A program made the translations under genes and the position numbers. The notes beneath the pieces are model-generated. The model saw nothing but the letters and a program-made list of their open reading frames with translations. It was not told where the DNA came from and searched no databases. DNA of 64,000 nt. Source: Paraburkholderia humisilvae. GTDB taxonomy: Bacteria; Pseudomonadota; Gammaproteobacteria; Burkholderiales; Burkholderiaceae. Below, one piece after another: positions 1 through 7,535 of this stretch (its first letter is position 1; each line of letters opens with the position of its first letter). The stretch spans positions 1 through 64,000 of the forward strand of contig NZ_CADIKH010000028.1 of NCBI RefSeq assembly GCF_902859855.1, written 5' to 3'.

Positions 1-429
1 AAATCGTGCATCCAGTTGTTATCCCATCCTCGCATCGCATCCGACGTTCGACATTCACAACCAGCCCTGCACCGATTCAATTCCCATAGCCACCGGCAGC
101 GGAGCGGCTTAGCTCAAAGAATTTTTAGCGCAGCGGAAACGGTTCGTTCGCCATACCCACGAATAGCTCTCTGCGCCCGTTTCCGCTGCGCTAAAAATCC
201 TCTGGATTATCACAGATATACACTCGTTCTTGAGAGCCTGAATCCGGAACGGCACACGGCATGATTTTTCCCTGAAGCCTTGCCCGGAGTCGTACCACAC
301 GCTGCGCCCGTGAACCCGGAAAACGACCGAAACCGGAGCGCGGCCATGACGCGATGATGGGTGCATTCGGAGCACCTCGTGTTAAAGACGTTGTTTAACC
401 CGTCGGCTCCGCAACCCACAGAGAAATCG
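1..429. other. Gene-free left edge
   Basis: I see no supported gene here. Short open frames exist on both strands but overlap each other and resemble no family. The only structure is the inverted repeat listed separately. The segment is probably part of the accessory region whose remainder lies left of the window. Confidence 0.5.
115..204. repeat. 22-bp perfect inverted repeat with 34-nt loop
   Basis: Arms 121-142 and 177-198 are exact reverse complements (core TAGCGCAGCGGAAACG). The symmetry extends outward to about 115 and 204 with two mismatches. A 34-nt loop separates the arms. No T-run follows the stem in the way expected for a classic terminator. It may be the ends of a miniature mobile element or a REP-like hairpin; I cannot decide between these. 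Confidence 0.8.
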
Positions 430-564
430 ATGAACAACAACACCCTGAACCTCGACCAGCTGGCCTCCAGCATTCATGCCTGCAGCGACTTCGTCGCCCA
501 GCTCGACACCCATCTTGCCGGTGGCATCCTGTTCCTGTGCTGCCTGCTGCTGTTACCATCGTGA
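430..564 (+). CDS. Small putative membrane peptide, unknown
   Basis: A 44-residue frame begins MNNNTLNLDQLASS and ends in a short hydrophobic stretch (GGILFLCCLLLLPS) that could insert in the membrane. The purine-rich CACAGAGAAA just upstream could serve as a weak ribosome-binding site. I do not recognise the family. Small proteins like this are common in integrative elements, and the setting (toxin-antitoxin pair, integrase remnant) is compatible with that. It could equally be the truncated start of a longer gene or a chance frame. Confidence 0.3.
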   Translation: MNNNTLNLDQLASSIHACSDFVAQLDTHLAGGILFLCCLLLLPS

Positions 565-919
565 TCGCGCGCCTGACGCACTGAGGCCCTGTGAGACACC
601 CTGCGCCACCACCTAAATGTAGGGTTGCATCATTAATTTGCACAGTCACCCTGTTTCATCCGGTATCACCCCGTCTCATTTTTGATCATCGATGTGCCAT
701 GATGAAGCCGTTCCCAGAAATGTCTTTGAAATCCTTCCGCCGCTTCGGCGCGAGCCAACAGCCTGCGGAAGGTCCGGTCCAGACTTGGACTGGCAAGGCT
801 TAGCAGCTAGCGGGGTGTCTGTGTCAAAAGCTAAGCGCCGCCTTGACCTCGGTTCTGCCGTGGTTGAGGTCCCACCTGGAGTGGGATACCCAAGAGAAGC
901 CCCCGCGACCTATTCCGAA
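565..919. other. Gene-free stretch before terminator
   Basis: No coding region I can support. Two overlapping plus-strand frames (591-803 and 692-976) have no recognisable motifs, and the second runs through the terminator hairpin. Confidence 0.45.
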
Positions 920-949
920 CGCCCCCTCCCAGCAGGGGGCGTTTTCTTT
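920..949 (+). terminator. Rho-independent terminator
   Basis: A perfect 8-bp GC stem (CGCCCCCT / AGGGGGCG, 920-927 with 934-941) has a 6-nt loop and is followed by TTTTCTTT. This is the textbook layout for plus-strand termination. No intact gene ends just before it, so the transcript it once served has probably decayed. It also sits at the 3' end of the minus-strand remnant that stops at 948. Confidence 0.75.
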
Positions 950-1272
950 ACCGCTTGCCTTTCTTCTTCGGTTTGAGTTCGGGTGCGTTGTAGTCTCGCT
1001 CCTCCCAGATGCACGCCAGCAGCTTCCGGAAATTGAATGGCTTCTTCTGCACCAGTTTGTCGTAGATCGCATCCTCAGGGTAGGCTGTCTCGACGCGCAC
1101 GTTGATGCGCTTAGGCTTGTTGGGTTCGGAAATTTTCCGAGTCTGCATCAGGACGTAGTACGTGACCTTGGTGACGGTGCCATCGGCCCTCCTCCTCGAC
1201 CAGTTCGACCTGGGCAAAGTTGTTTCCCGGAACGCTCCAGACATGGTTTTCGCTGCGGATCAGTTCGTCCAT
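948..1272 (-). pseudogene. Frameshifted remnant, conserved hypothetical
   Basis: Read from an ATG at 1272, one frame gives MDELIRSENHVWSVPGN and continues through AQVELVEE. Near 1190 the sensible reading jumps to another frame, ADGTVTKVTYYVLMQ, which runs to a Lys-rich C-terminus and a stop at 948. The joined product would be about 105 residues. The jump lies at a run of repeated GAG/GG units in the coding strand, so a one-base indel is the simplest explanation. A sequencing error at that site is the alternative. I do not recognise the protein. Nearby genes point to a mobile-element origin. Confidence 0.5.
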
Positions 1273-1510
1273 GATCCTGGGCAAGTTCAGCGAAAGTCGA
1301 TGCCTGCATTCACAGAACATGCGCTGCTTGCCACCATCCATGACCAGATGACCCTCGGGGATCTGTTCGTTGATGTCGCTGCGCGACGTACGCGTGTACG
1401 GTCGCCGGCCAAATTAAACCGGCGGTGAGGCGGATATGCACCGTTCATATCCTGACAAAAAACACCTCCAATCACTCCGTTATGAAAAACGCTAGGGTTG
1501 CGGGATCGTT

Positions 1511-1583
1511 GTCCGAAATTTGTCGTGTTTTTTCGGACATTTTCAATTGACTTTCGTCCGAAAAAAGTATACAAATTTCGGAC
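1511..1583 (+). promoter_or_regulatory. abiE promoter with two palindromic operators
   Basis: Two 28-bp palindromes share the half-site GTCCGAAA / TTTCGGAC. Operator 1 has half-sites at 1511-1518 and 1531-1538, operator 2 at 1556-1563 and 1576-1583, with the same 20-bp spacing in each. A -35-like TTGACT (1547-1552) lies between them, and a -10-like TATACA (1568-1573) lies inside operator 2, with a short 15-nt spacer. AbiEi antitoxins are known to repress their own operon by binding paired inverted repeats, so negative autoregulation is the likely role. Confidence 0.75.
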
Positions 1584-1594
1584 AGGAGTCCCTC

Positions 1595-2308
1595 ATGTCG
1601 AACATCAGCGCCCGCATCATCTCACTCGTTAACGCAGCAGGCCCCAGTTCAGTCTGGGTACCTACTGATTTCGCGCATCTTGGACCGCGCGACGTGATCG
1701 ACAAGACATTGCAGCGTCTTGTCGCCAGCGGGACGCTCCGCCGCATCGACCGTGGCCTCTACGACCTTCCAGGCGTCAACCAGTTAACCAGACGGCCGAC
1801 GGCGCCTGATTATCGCGCGGTGCTGGATGCAATCGCCCGCCGCGATCAACTGCGTCTGCTGGTCGATAGCATGACGGCCGCCAACGATCTCGGGCTGACG
1901 GACGCGGTTCCTGCGCGCGTAACCATTCATACCGACGCACGCCGCCGCGCTGTTCAGTTGGACAATCTGCTAATCGATTTCAAGCAAACAGCCCCCAGCC
2001 GCCTTTACTGGGCTGGGCGACCCGCCATGCGCGTCGTGCAGGCGCTCCACTGGCTCAAGGACACCCTGCAGGACGACGGGGATCGTATCCGCACCAGACT
2101 ACAGTCCGTCCTAACGGACCCGAAGCATGGGCGACTCATTGCCCATGACCTCGCGCAAGGCTTTGCGCATGTGCCGACATGGATGCAGGAGTTCCTGCGC
2201 TCGATCCCTGCCTTTGATCCGAGGTTGGCCGATTCCCCTTTGCCGCCGGCCTCCGAAAAACCGCGTCAAAAACTAATGCCGCCGGATGCTGATGGAGGCT
2301 CGCAATGA
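1595..2308 (+). CDS. abiEi: AbiEi-like antitoxin / transcriptional repressor
   Basis: This 237-residue protein is the antitoxin of a type IV (AbiE) toxin-antitoxin system. The N-terminal ~60 residues form a winged-helix region (IDKTLQRLVASGTLRRIDRG) of the kind that binds the operators upstream. The remainder matches the DUF6088-like antitoxin body (YDLPGVNQLTRRPT). The start at 1595 is chosen because AGGAG lies about 8 nt upstream; the open frame also extends 25 codons further upstream, but that part covers the operators. Its stop overlaps the toxin start by 4 bp (ATGA), so the two are translationally coupled. In this class the antitoxin opposes the toxin indirectly rather than by a stable complex. 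It sits beside an integrase remnant, as is common for phage-defence cargo. Confidence 0.85.
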   Translation: MSNISARIISLVNAAGPSSVWVPTDFAHLGPRDVIDKTLQRLVASGTLRRIDRGLYDLPGVNQLTRRPTAPDYRAVLDAIARRDQLRLLVDSMTAANDLGLTDAVPARVTIHTDARRRAVQLDNLLIDFKQTAPSRLYWAGRPAMRVVQALHWLKDTLQDDGDRIRTRLQSVLTDPKHGRLIAHDLAQGFAHVPTWMQEFLRSIPAFDPRLADSPLPPASEKPRQKLMPPDADGGSQ

Positions 2309-3339
2309 ACGACGCATTTCGGGAAATCATCGCAGCCAGCGACGCGGATCGCCGCGACTTGTTCGTCGGCACAGCAACGCGTCTTGGCACGGCGGTGCAG
2401 AACGTCGAGAAAGACTTCTGGGTGTGCTGGGTTCTGGACGCACTGTTTAACGGACTTCCTGCGGACGGCCCGCGTCTTCTGTTCAAGGGCGGCACGTCAT
2501 TGCCCAAGGGGTTCGGGCTGATCTCCCGCTTTTCAGAAGATATTGACATCACGGTGTTTCGGGACGATCTCGGGCAGCATGTCGAGCCGGCAGATCTAGA
2601 AGCCCTGAGCGGAAAGCAGCGCCGTGTCCGACTCGATGCGATACGTGAGGCTTGTCAAGCGTTTATCCAAGGCGATTTCAACGCCGGTTTGCGCGCATGC
2701 GCAACGGAGTTTATCCCCCAAGGCTTTACGCTGGCAGCCGACCCGGACGATGCGGACGGGCAGAGCCTGCTTTTCTGGTATCCCATGGCAACAGCCGGGC
2801 AAGACGACTATATCCGCTCTGCCGTCAAGATCGAGTCGGGCGCAAAGTCGGCGCTGGACCCGCATGCGATGGCGATAATCAATCCCTACGTTGCTGACGA
2901 TCTGCCACATCTTGATTTGCGCGTGACGAGTGTAACGACAGTTCAGCCCGAACGAACTTTCTGGGACAAAGTCATAATTTTGTATGGCCTGCGACAATGG
3001 TTCGAGCGGCGCGGGGAGCTGCGCCACGGCGGTCAGCGAGTTTCTCGGCACTACTACGATGTTCACCAGCTCCTCCGCAGCCCACATTCGCCGGAATGGA
3101 TGGCAAATCGTGAGCTAGCTGAAGACTGCGCTCGCCACGCCCGGCTGTTCTTCGGTAGCTCAGATCTGCGACTGGACATCGCCGGTTACGGCACTTTCAC
3201 CCTGATGCCTTCCGCCGGGATGCTTGATGCGCTGAGGCGCGACTATGTGGCTATGACGGGAATGATCTTCCACGAGATACCCACTTTGGCCGACGTCTTG
3301 GCGAGTGTGGAACGCGCGGAAGCAACGATTAATGCCTGA
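2305..3339 (+). CDS. abiEii: AbiEii/AbiGii nucleotidyltransferase toxin
   Basis: This 344-residue DNA polymerase-beta-type nucleotidyltransferase is the toxin partner of the upstream gene. The diagnostic motifs are GGTSL at residues 62-66 and SEDIDI at 77-82 (the GS-x-D-x-D-like catalytic core), followed by the family's long helical C-terminus (ERTFWDKVIILYGLRQ). Family members act in the cytoplasm and cause growth arrest. AbiE systems were first described as abortive-infection phage defence. The gene looks intact and near normal length. It is co-transcribed with the antitoxin through a 4-bp overlap. Confidence 0.87.
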   Translation: MNDAFREIIAASDADRRDLFVGTATRLGTAVQNVEKDFWVCWVLDALFNGLPADGPRLLFKGGTSLPKGFGLISRFSEDIDITVFRDDLGQHVEPADLEALSGKQRRVRLDAIREACQAFIQGDFNAGLRACATEFIPQGFTLAADPDDADGQSLLFWYPMATAGQDDYIRSAVKIESGAKSALDPHAMAIINPYVADDLPHLDLRVTSVTTVQPERTFWDKVIILYGLRQWFERRGELRHGGQRVSRHYYDVHQLLRSPHSPEWMANRELAEDCARHARLFFGSSDLRLDIAGYGTFTLMPSAGMLDALRRDYVAMTGMIFHEIPTLADVLASVERAEATINA

Positions 3340-3576
3340 TCCCGAGGATGGCCTCACACCACCCTTGGCCCGCTCGTCGTTTTGACGTGCGGCGACCGGA
3401 CTGAAATCGAAGCCGTATAGCAAAAATTTTCGCCACAAACTCGCCACATACCCAAAAAGGCCGAAGCGGAGAATGGCGGATTTCTGCGGGTTGCGGCGAA
3501 CCGGCTTTGTGGCCAAAACTGGCCCCGATAGGCTGTGTCCGGTGACCGAACCGCATCTAACCTATTAATCTAATTA

Positions 3577-3619
3577 TGGAGCGGGCGACGGGTCTCGAAC
3601 CCGCGACCTACAGCTTGGG
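3577..3619 (-). other. 3' half of tRNA-Gly(CCC): attachment-site scar
   Basis: On the minus strand this segment reads from the anticodon loop (TCCCAA, anticodon CCC) through a T-arm (GGGTTCGAGACCC) to an acceptor 3' strand (CGCCCGCTCCA) with encoded CCA. Nothing upstream resembles a D-arm or acceptor 5' strand. The identity to a tRNA stops at the first base of the anticodon loop, a common crossover point for tyrosine integrases. The int remnant is adjacent and on the same strand, so this is best read as attL/attR of an element that entered a tRNA-Gly(CCC) gene. Confidence 0.65.
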
Positions 3620-3686
3620 ACGCTGAAAAAACCAAGGTAATTTCAGCACCTTAGCCAACCTTCGCCTCATATTCGCCACGGCAACT

Positions 3687-4143
3687 TCAGTTCTTGAGTC
3701 TGGAGATCATGCGAGTACGCTGGCTCTTGCCAACTTCCGCCTGCCGGATGAGATGGGCATAGACATCGAACGTGGTGCTGATGTCCGTACGGACCATCAG
3801 AGTCTTGATCTTGGCAATGTCTGTCCTGCGGCGATCAGAACCGACGCGAAATGATGGCGGAGGGCGTACGGCGTATAGTGTGGTTTGGCTACGTCCTCGC
3901 CGCCGATACGCTCTATATCCATAACCTCGGCCTTCTCGCAGGCAACGTCAATAACGCTTCCGCCAATTGTCCAGTGACTGCCAGTGACCGTTGCTGGTGG
4001 GAAAAACCAAGCCGAATTCATTCTCACGAGCAACATGGTCGCGGTAGTACCGCACCATATCGACCGTTTCCTGACCCAATTCTATAAATCTGCACGCCGC
4101 GGGAGTCTTCGTTGCGGACAATTCGCTGCTGCGGTCGGATTAA
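3687..4143 (-). pseudogene. Decayed tyrosine recombinase (phage-type integrase)
   Basis: The C-terminal catalytic domain can be followed through at least three reading frames on the minus strand. One gives RFIELGQETVDMVRYY and GLVFPTSNGHWQSLDNWRKR (about 4130-3960). A second gives YALRHHFASVLIAAG, the His-x-x-Arg box (about 3870-3830). The last gives MVRTDISTTFDVYAHL, with the catalytic Tyr, ending at the stop 3687-3689. At least two frameshifts separate these pieces, and nothing N-terminal was found. Its 3' end faces the tRNA fragment about 70 bp away, the normal order for an integrase next to its att site. The element can therefore no longer mobilise itself. Confidence 0.75.
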
Positions 4144-4421
4144 GAGTCCGCTTGCTGGCAGGGGAAGATAGTGTGCCAGCGCCAAAAAAGGAATTTAGCA
4201 TTATATTTATCAAACGAACGATCGCTCTATTGCAATGTGCATCCGTGCATAACATGACAGATGAGGAGATGAGGCGCCTTACGCCCCTTGCAGCCTGTCG
4301 CGGTGCTCGACGTTGAAAACACCTACCGATCGCAAAACAGCCACTCGTCGAAGGTGATGCAGAGTTGATTTGACAGGCGCTTGGCCGATAGAAGCAACAT
4401 GGCGGGCGATTTTGGAGCGAT
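4144..4421. other. Gene-free stretch
   Basis: No gene or signal recognised between the integrase remnant and the LysR gene. It presumably carried the N-terminal half of the integrase or neighbouring element DNA that has since been lost. Confidence 0.4.
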
Positions 4422-5333
4422 CTAGATCTGGCCGATATCCACCCTTTCTGCCAAGAAGTCTAGTAATGCGCGCACGCGTAGCGGCAGGTAGCCGCCTTGG
4501 CCTACATAGACGGCGTGGACTTCCTCGACATCGCCCGGATTGCAGTCTTCGAGCACTGGCAATAGCCGTCCGGTAGCGATGTCGTCGCGCGCCTGAAAGG
4601 CAGCCAAACGTGCCAGCCCCAGGCCGGCCAAAGCCAAATGGCGTAACGCTTCGCCATCGCTGGCCTGCGCGTTGCCAGTTACCGGAAGCATGACATCTTT
4701 ATTCTGATATCGCAGCGGCCATCCGGCCTGCGTTCGTACATAGTTAGCCCCCAGGCGATTGTGCGCGAGCAGTTCTCCCGGTGTAGCAGGCGTACCGCGC
4801 CGAGTCAGGTAGCCTGGTGCGCCTACGATGATCATGCGCGTGACGCCCAGCTTGCGCGCCAATAAGTTCGAGCTTTTCAGCGGACCGGCACGCACGGCCA
4901 CATCGGCACGTTGCTCCAGAATGTCGATGACCTCATCAGTCAGTACGATGTCCAGCGTCACATCGGGATGACGTTCCAGGAATTCGGGGGCCAGCGGCAG
5001 CAAGAAGTGGTGCCCAAAGGGTACGTTGGCGTTTACACGCAGGCGACCGCGAGGCACGGTGTGCTCGCTTGCGCAGCGTTCGGCTTCTTCCAGGTCGGCC
5101 AGGATGCGCACGCCGCGTTCGTAGAGCGCGCAGCCTTCAGGGGTGAGCTGGAATTGTCGGGTAGAGCGATTCACCAAGCGCGTACCCAAGCGTTGCTCCA
5201 AACGCGCAACCAGCTTGCTGACGGCCGAGGGTGTCATGTCACAGGCGCGGGCGGCGGCTGAGAAACCACCTAGCTCGATCACTCGCACAAACACTTCAAG
5301 TTCACCGGATCGGTTGACTTCTATGCGGGCCAC
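4422..5333 (-). CDS. LysR-type transcriptional regulator
   Basis: This 303-residue protein has the usual LysR layout. An N-terminal winged helix-turn-helix covers residues about 10-65 (FSAAARACDMTPSAVSKLVA then LGTRLVNRSTRQFQLT), followed by an effector-binding domain (RGRLRVNANVPFGHHFLLP, DVAVRAGPL, GLGLARLAAF). Length is typical. It is transcribed divergently from the SGNH hydrolase, with 111 bp between the two starts, so that gene is its most likely target. The inducer cannot be predicted. I saw no clear T-N11-A box that I would defend. Confidence 0.88.
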   Translation of the reverse strand: MARIEVNRSGELEVFVRVIELGGFSAAARACDMTPSAVSKLVARLEQRLGTRLVNRSTRQFQLTPEGCALYERGVRILADLEEAERCASEHTVPRGRLRVNANVPFGHHFLLPLAPEFLERHPDVTLDIVLTDEVIDILEQRADVAVRAGPLKSSNLLARKLGVTRMIIVGAPGYLTRRGTPATPGELLAHNRLGANYVRTQAGWPLRYQNKDVMLPVTGNAQASDGEALRHLALAGLGLARLAAFQARDDIATGRLLPVLEDCNPGDVEEVHAVYVGQGGYLPLRVRALLDFLAERVDIGQI

Positions 5334-5444
5334 GACCGCCTCCTTAGTGAATCCGATTCACAAATGCTGTTCTTGTGGCGAGTCTATTCCAATTTGGTCT
5401 TTGAAGTCATTATTCATACATCTACGGTTGATGAATTCACATAC

Positions 5445-6743
5445 ATGAAGAAATCCACGAAAGCACTTTCCCATGCCTCGGCTGCGCTGACTTTGACACT
5501 AGCGGCAGCGAGCGCGATGAACATCGCACCGGCGATGGCGGCCTCGCCAACCTGGGTAGCAACGTGGCAAGCCAGCCCACAGCCGGTCTGGGGATCGGAC
5601 TTCCTGTTTCCCACTAATGTCCCGCCGGTATTACACGACCAGACCGTGCGCCAAGTGGCGCGCGTCAGTCTGGGCGGCCAACGCCTGCGCATCGTGTTAT
5701 CCAATGCCTACGGCAACAAGCCGCTTACCGTAGGCAAGGCTACTGTCGCACAGCCCAAGCAGAACGGTGAGGTAGCCGCCGGCAGCCTGCGTACAGTGAC
5801 ATTCGGTGGTCGAGAAGTAGCGAACATCCTTCCCGGCGCCTCATTGATCAGCGATCCTGTGGTCTTATCGGTATCTGCACGGGCACAGGTGGCGGTAAGT
5901 ATTTATTTGCCGAAGACAACCCCGATGAGCACGTTCCATTGGGACGGCCGACAGACGGGCTGGATCGTGCCCGGCGATCAGACTTCAGCCCCGGCTCTGA
6001 CGAAGGCAGATGGCGCCATACAGAGCACCACGGCCCGACCGCTGTTGACGGGCATTCAGGTCGAAACCGAACAACCCGCACGAGCGATCGTGGTCGTCGG
6101 TGACTCCATCACCGATGGCGCGGCGGCAAGCCTTGACGAAGACAGCCGCTGGCCGGACTTTTTAGCTGCCCGACTGGCCCCACACGGCGTTGCAGTCCTC
6201 AATGCCGGCATCTCCGGTGCACGCCTGCTGTCCGACGGCATGGGCGTCAACGCGCTGGCGCGGCTGGATCGAGACGTGCTGGCGCAACCGGGCGTGCGCA
6301 GCGTAATCGTGATGCTTGGCATCAACGATATTTCCTGGCCGGGTACTGCATTCGCGCGGGATGCACAGCGCCCCACGCTGGACACCCTGACAGCGGGCTA
6401 TCGTCAACTGATCGAACAGGCCCACGCGCGGGGTGTGCGTGTGATGGGTGCCACACTGACACCGTTCGAGGGTGCTTTGCCCGGCACACCGCTGGACAAC
6501 TACTACCACCCGGATAAGGAAGCCCTGCGCCAGCAGGTGAATGATTGGATTCGCCATAGCGGCGAATTCGATGCAGTCATTGACTTCGATGCGGCCCTGC
6601 GTGAGCCCACCCATCCACTTCGGATAGCTGCGCACTACGACTCCGGCGACCACTTACACCCCGGCGACGAAGGCAATCGCGTAATGGCCAAAGCCGTCGA
6701 TCTCGAAGCACTTGTACCCGGGCTAGATGCCTTGCACGAATAA
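5445..6743 (+). CDS. Secreted SGNH/GDSL-family hydrolase
   Basis: This 432-residue exported esterase/lipase-like enzyme uses the start at 5445, because MKKSTKALSHASAALTLT begins a good signal peptide (Lys-rich n-region, Ala/Leu core, likely cleavage after APAMA near residue 32). A longer frame from 5364 would bury it. Catalytic blocks are GDSITDG with Ser221 (block I), the Gly of NAGISGARLL (block II), GIND with Asn294 (block III) and DHLHP with Asp402 and His405 (block V). The first ~190 residues form the all-beta domain common in this secreted subfamily (STFHWDGRQTGW). The natural substrate, possibly an acetylated sugar or ester, is not evident. Regulation by the divergent LysR protein is likely. 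Confidence 0.85.
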   Translation: MKKSTKALSHASAALTLTLAAASAMNIAPAMAASPTWVATWQASPQPVWGSDFLFPTNVPPVLHDQTVRQVARVSLGGQRLRIVLSNAYGNKPLTVGKATVAQPKQNGEVAAGSLRTVTFGGREVANILPGASLISDPVVLSVSARAQVAVSIYLPKTTPMSTFHWDGRQTGWIVPGDQTSAPALTKADGAIQSTTARPLLTGIQVETEQPARAIVVVGDSITDGAAASLDEDSRWPDFLAARLAPHGVAVLNAGISGARLLSDGMGVNALARLDRDVLAQPGVRSVIVMLGINDISWPGTAFARDAQRPTLDTLTAGYRQLIEQAHARGVRVMGATLTPFEGALPGTPLDNYYHPDKEALRQQVNDWIRHSGEFDAVIDFDAALREPTHPLRIAAHYDSGDHLHPGDEGNRVMAKAVDLEALVPGLDALHE

Positions 6744-6786
6744 GCGACTCACAACGGCCGTTCGCAATGCGACGCGCGCGTGAGGC

Positions 6787-7121
6787 ATGATTGGGGGATG
6801 GGCTCTCGCCAGTTGGCAATCAGCGCCGTTGCCGTGTGAGTTGCGTGAGCGGTTACTGCGCGAGTGTGAGCGGCTAGCACTTGTCGCACAGCAACTTGCG
6901 ACGCTGGAGAGGAACAGGGAAATCGGCGGGTACGCGCGCTGCTCATCGAGATCGCATGGAACTGGCTGCGCTACCAGCCTGCCAGCACATTAGCGAAATG
7001 GTTTGACCAGCGCACACAAGGTACGGGACCGAACCGTCACGCGCGACGTCTCGCCATTGCGCTGTGGCGCTATCTGAAAGACGGCATCATCCCCGACGGC
7101 GCACAGCTGAAGTCCACATAA
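6787..7121 (+). pseudogene. C-terminal remnant of an IS110-family transposase
   Basis: Two frames carry the tail of an IS110-type (DEDD) transposase. The first piece includes LRERLLRECERLALVAQQLA. After a frame change near 6930 the reading becomes RALLIEIAWNWLRYQPAST, then NRHARRLAIALWRYLKDG with a stop at 7119-7121. This matches the conserved C-terminal end of the family (helix, W-x-x-LR, ALWR). The N-terminal catalytic half and both element ends are missing, so it is an immobile scrap. Confidence 0.6.
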
Positions 7122-7535
7122 GCCTTAAGGTTTGGCAGGAAGGAGGTAACGCCCGGCTCCCAGGCAGTTTCGTAGCAAAGATGGTTCAAGTGATCATGCC
7201 GGGTTGCTGAGGCAACCGAATATTTTCAGATGGGGCATGTTCCCGGAAAACATTCCGGTGTAACGCGCATGCAGGATAAGGCTGGCGACGCGCCAGCGGA
7301 TAGGAGGTGGTGAGAAGCTGGTTCTTTCCACGAGCGCAAGGCAGCTTCGGACCAAACACAGCCGGACACGGACACGCTACGGCAATTTCGGGACAGCGAT
7401 CTTTACAGGAATCTCGCTCATAGAAGGGCGCTGCTATTCGTCTACTGGCCGAACCACTTGACAATACCGTACGCATATTGGCGTCCCACATCGGCCGGAA
7501 GCACCCGCCGACCGGCGGCCGTCACGACACCTCGC
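7122..7535. other. Gene-free stretch
   Basis: It contains a strong Shine-Dalgarno-like AGGAGG at 7140-7145 but no convincing gene behind it. A minus-strand frame (7186-7491) has no recognisable features. Probably IS-flanking debris and the 3' side of the AraC regulator. Confidence 0.45.

Noticed and set aside
692..976. 94-codon plus-strand frame
   Set aside because: It reads through a strong Rho-independent terminator and shows no protein-like conservation signals.
5364..5444. 27-residue extension of the SGNH hydrolase
   Set aside because: The extension would precede and disrupt a clear signal peptide starting at 5445.
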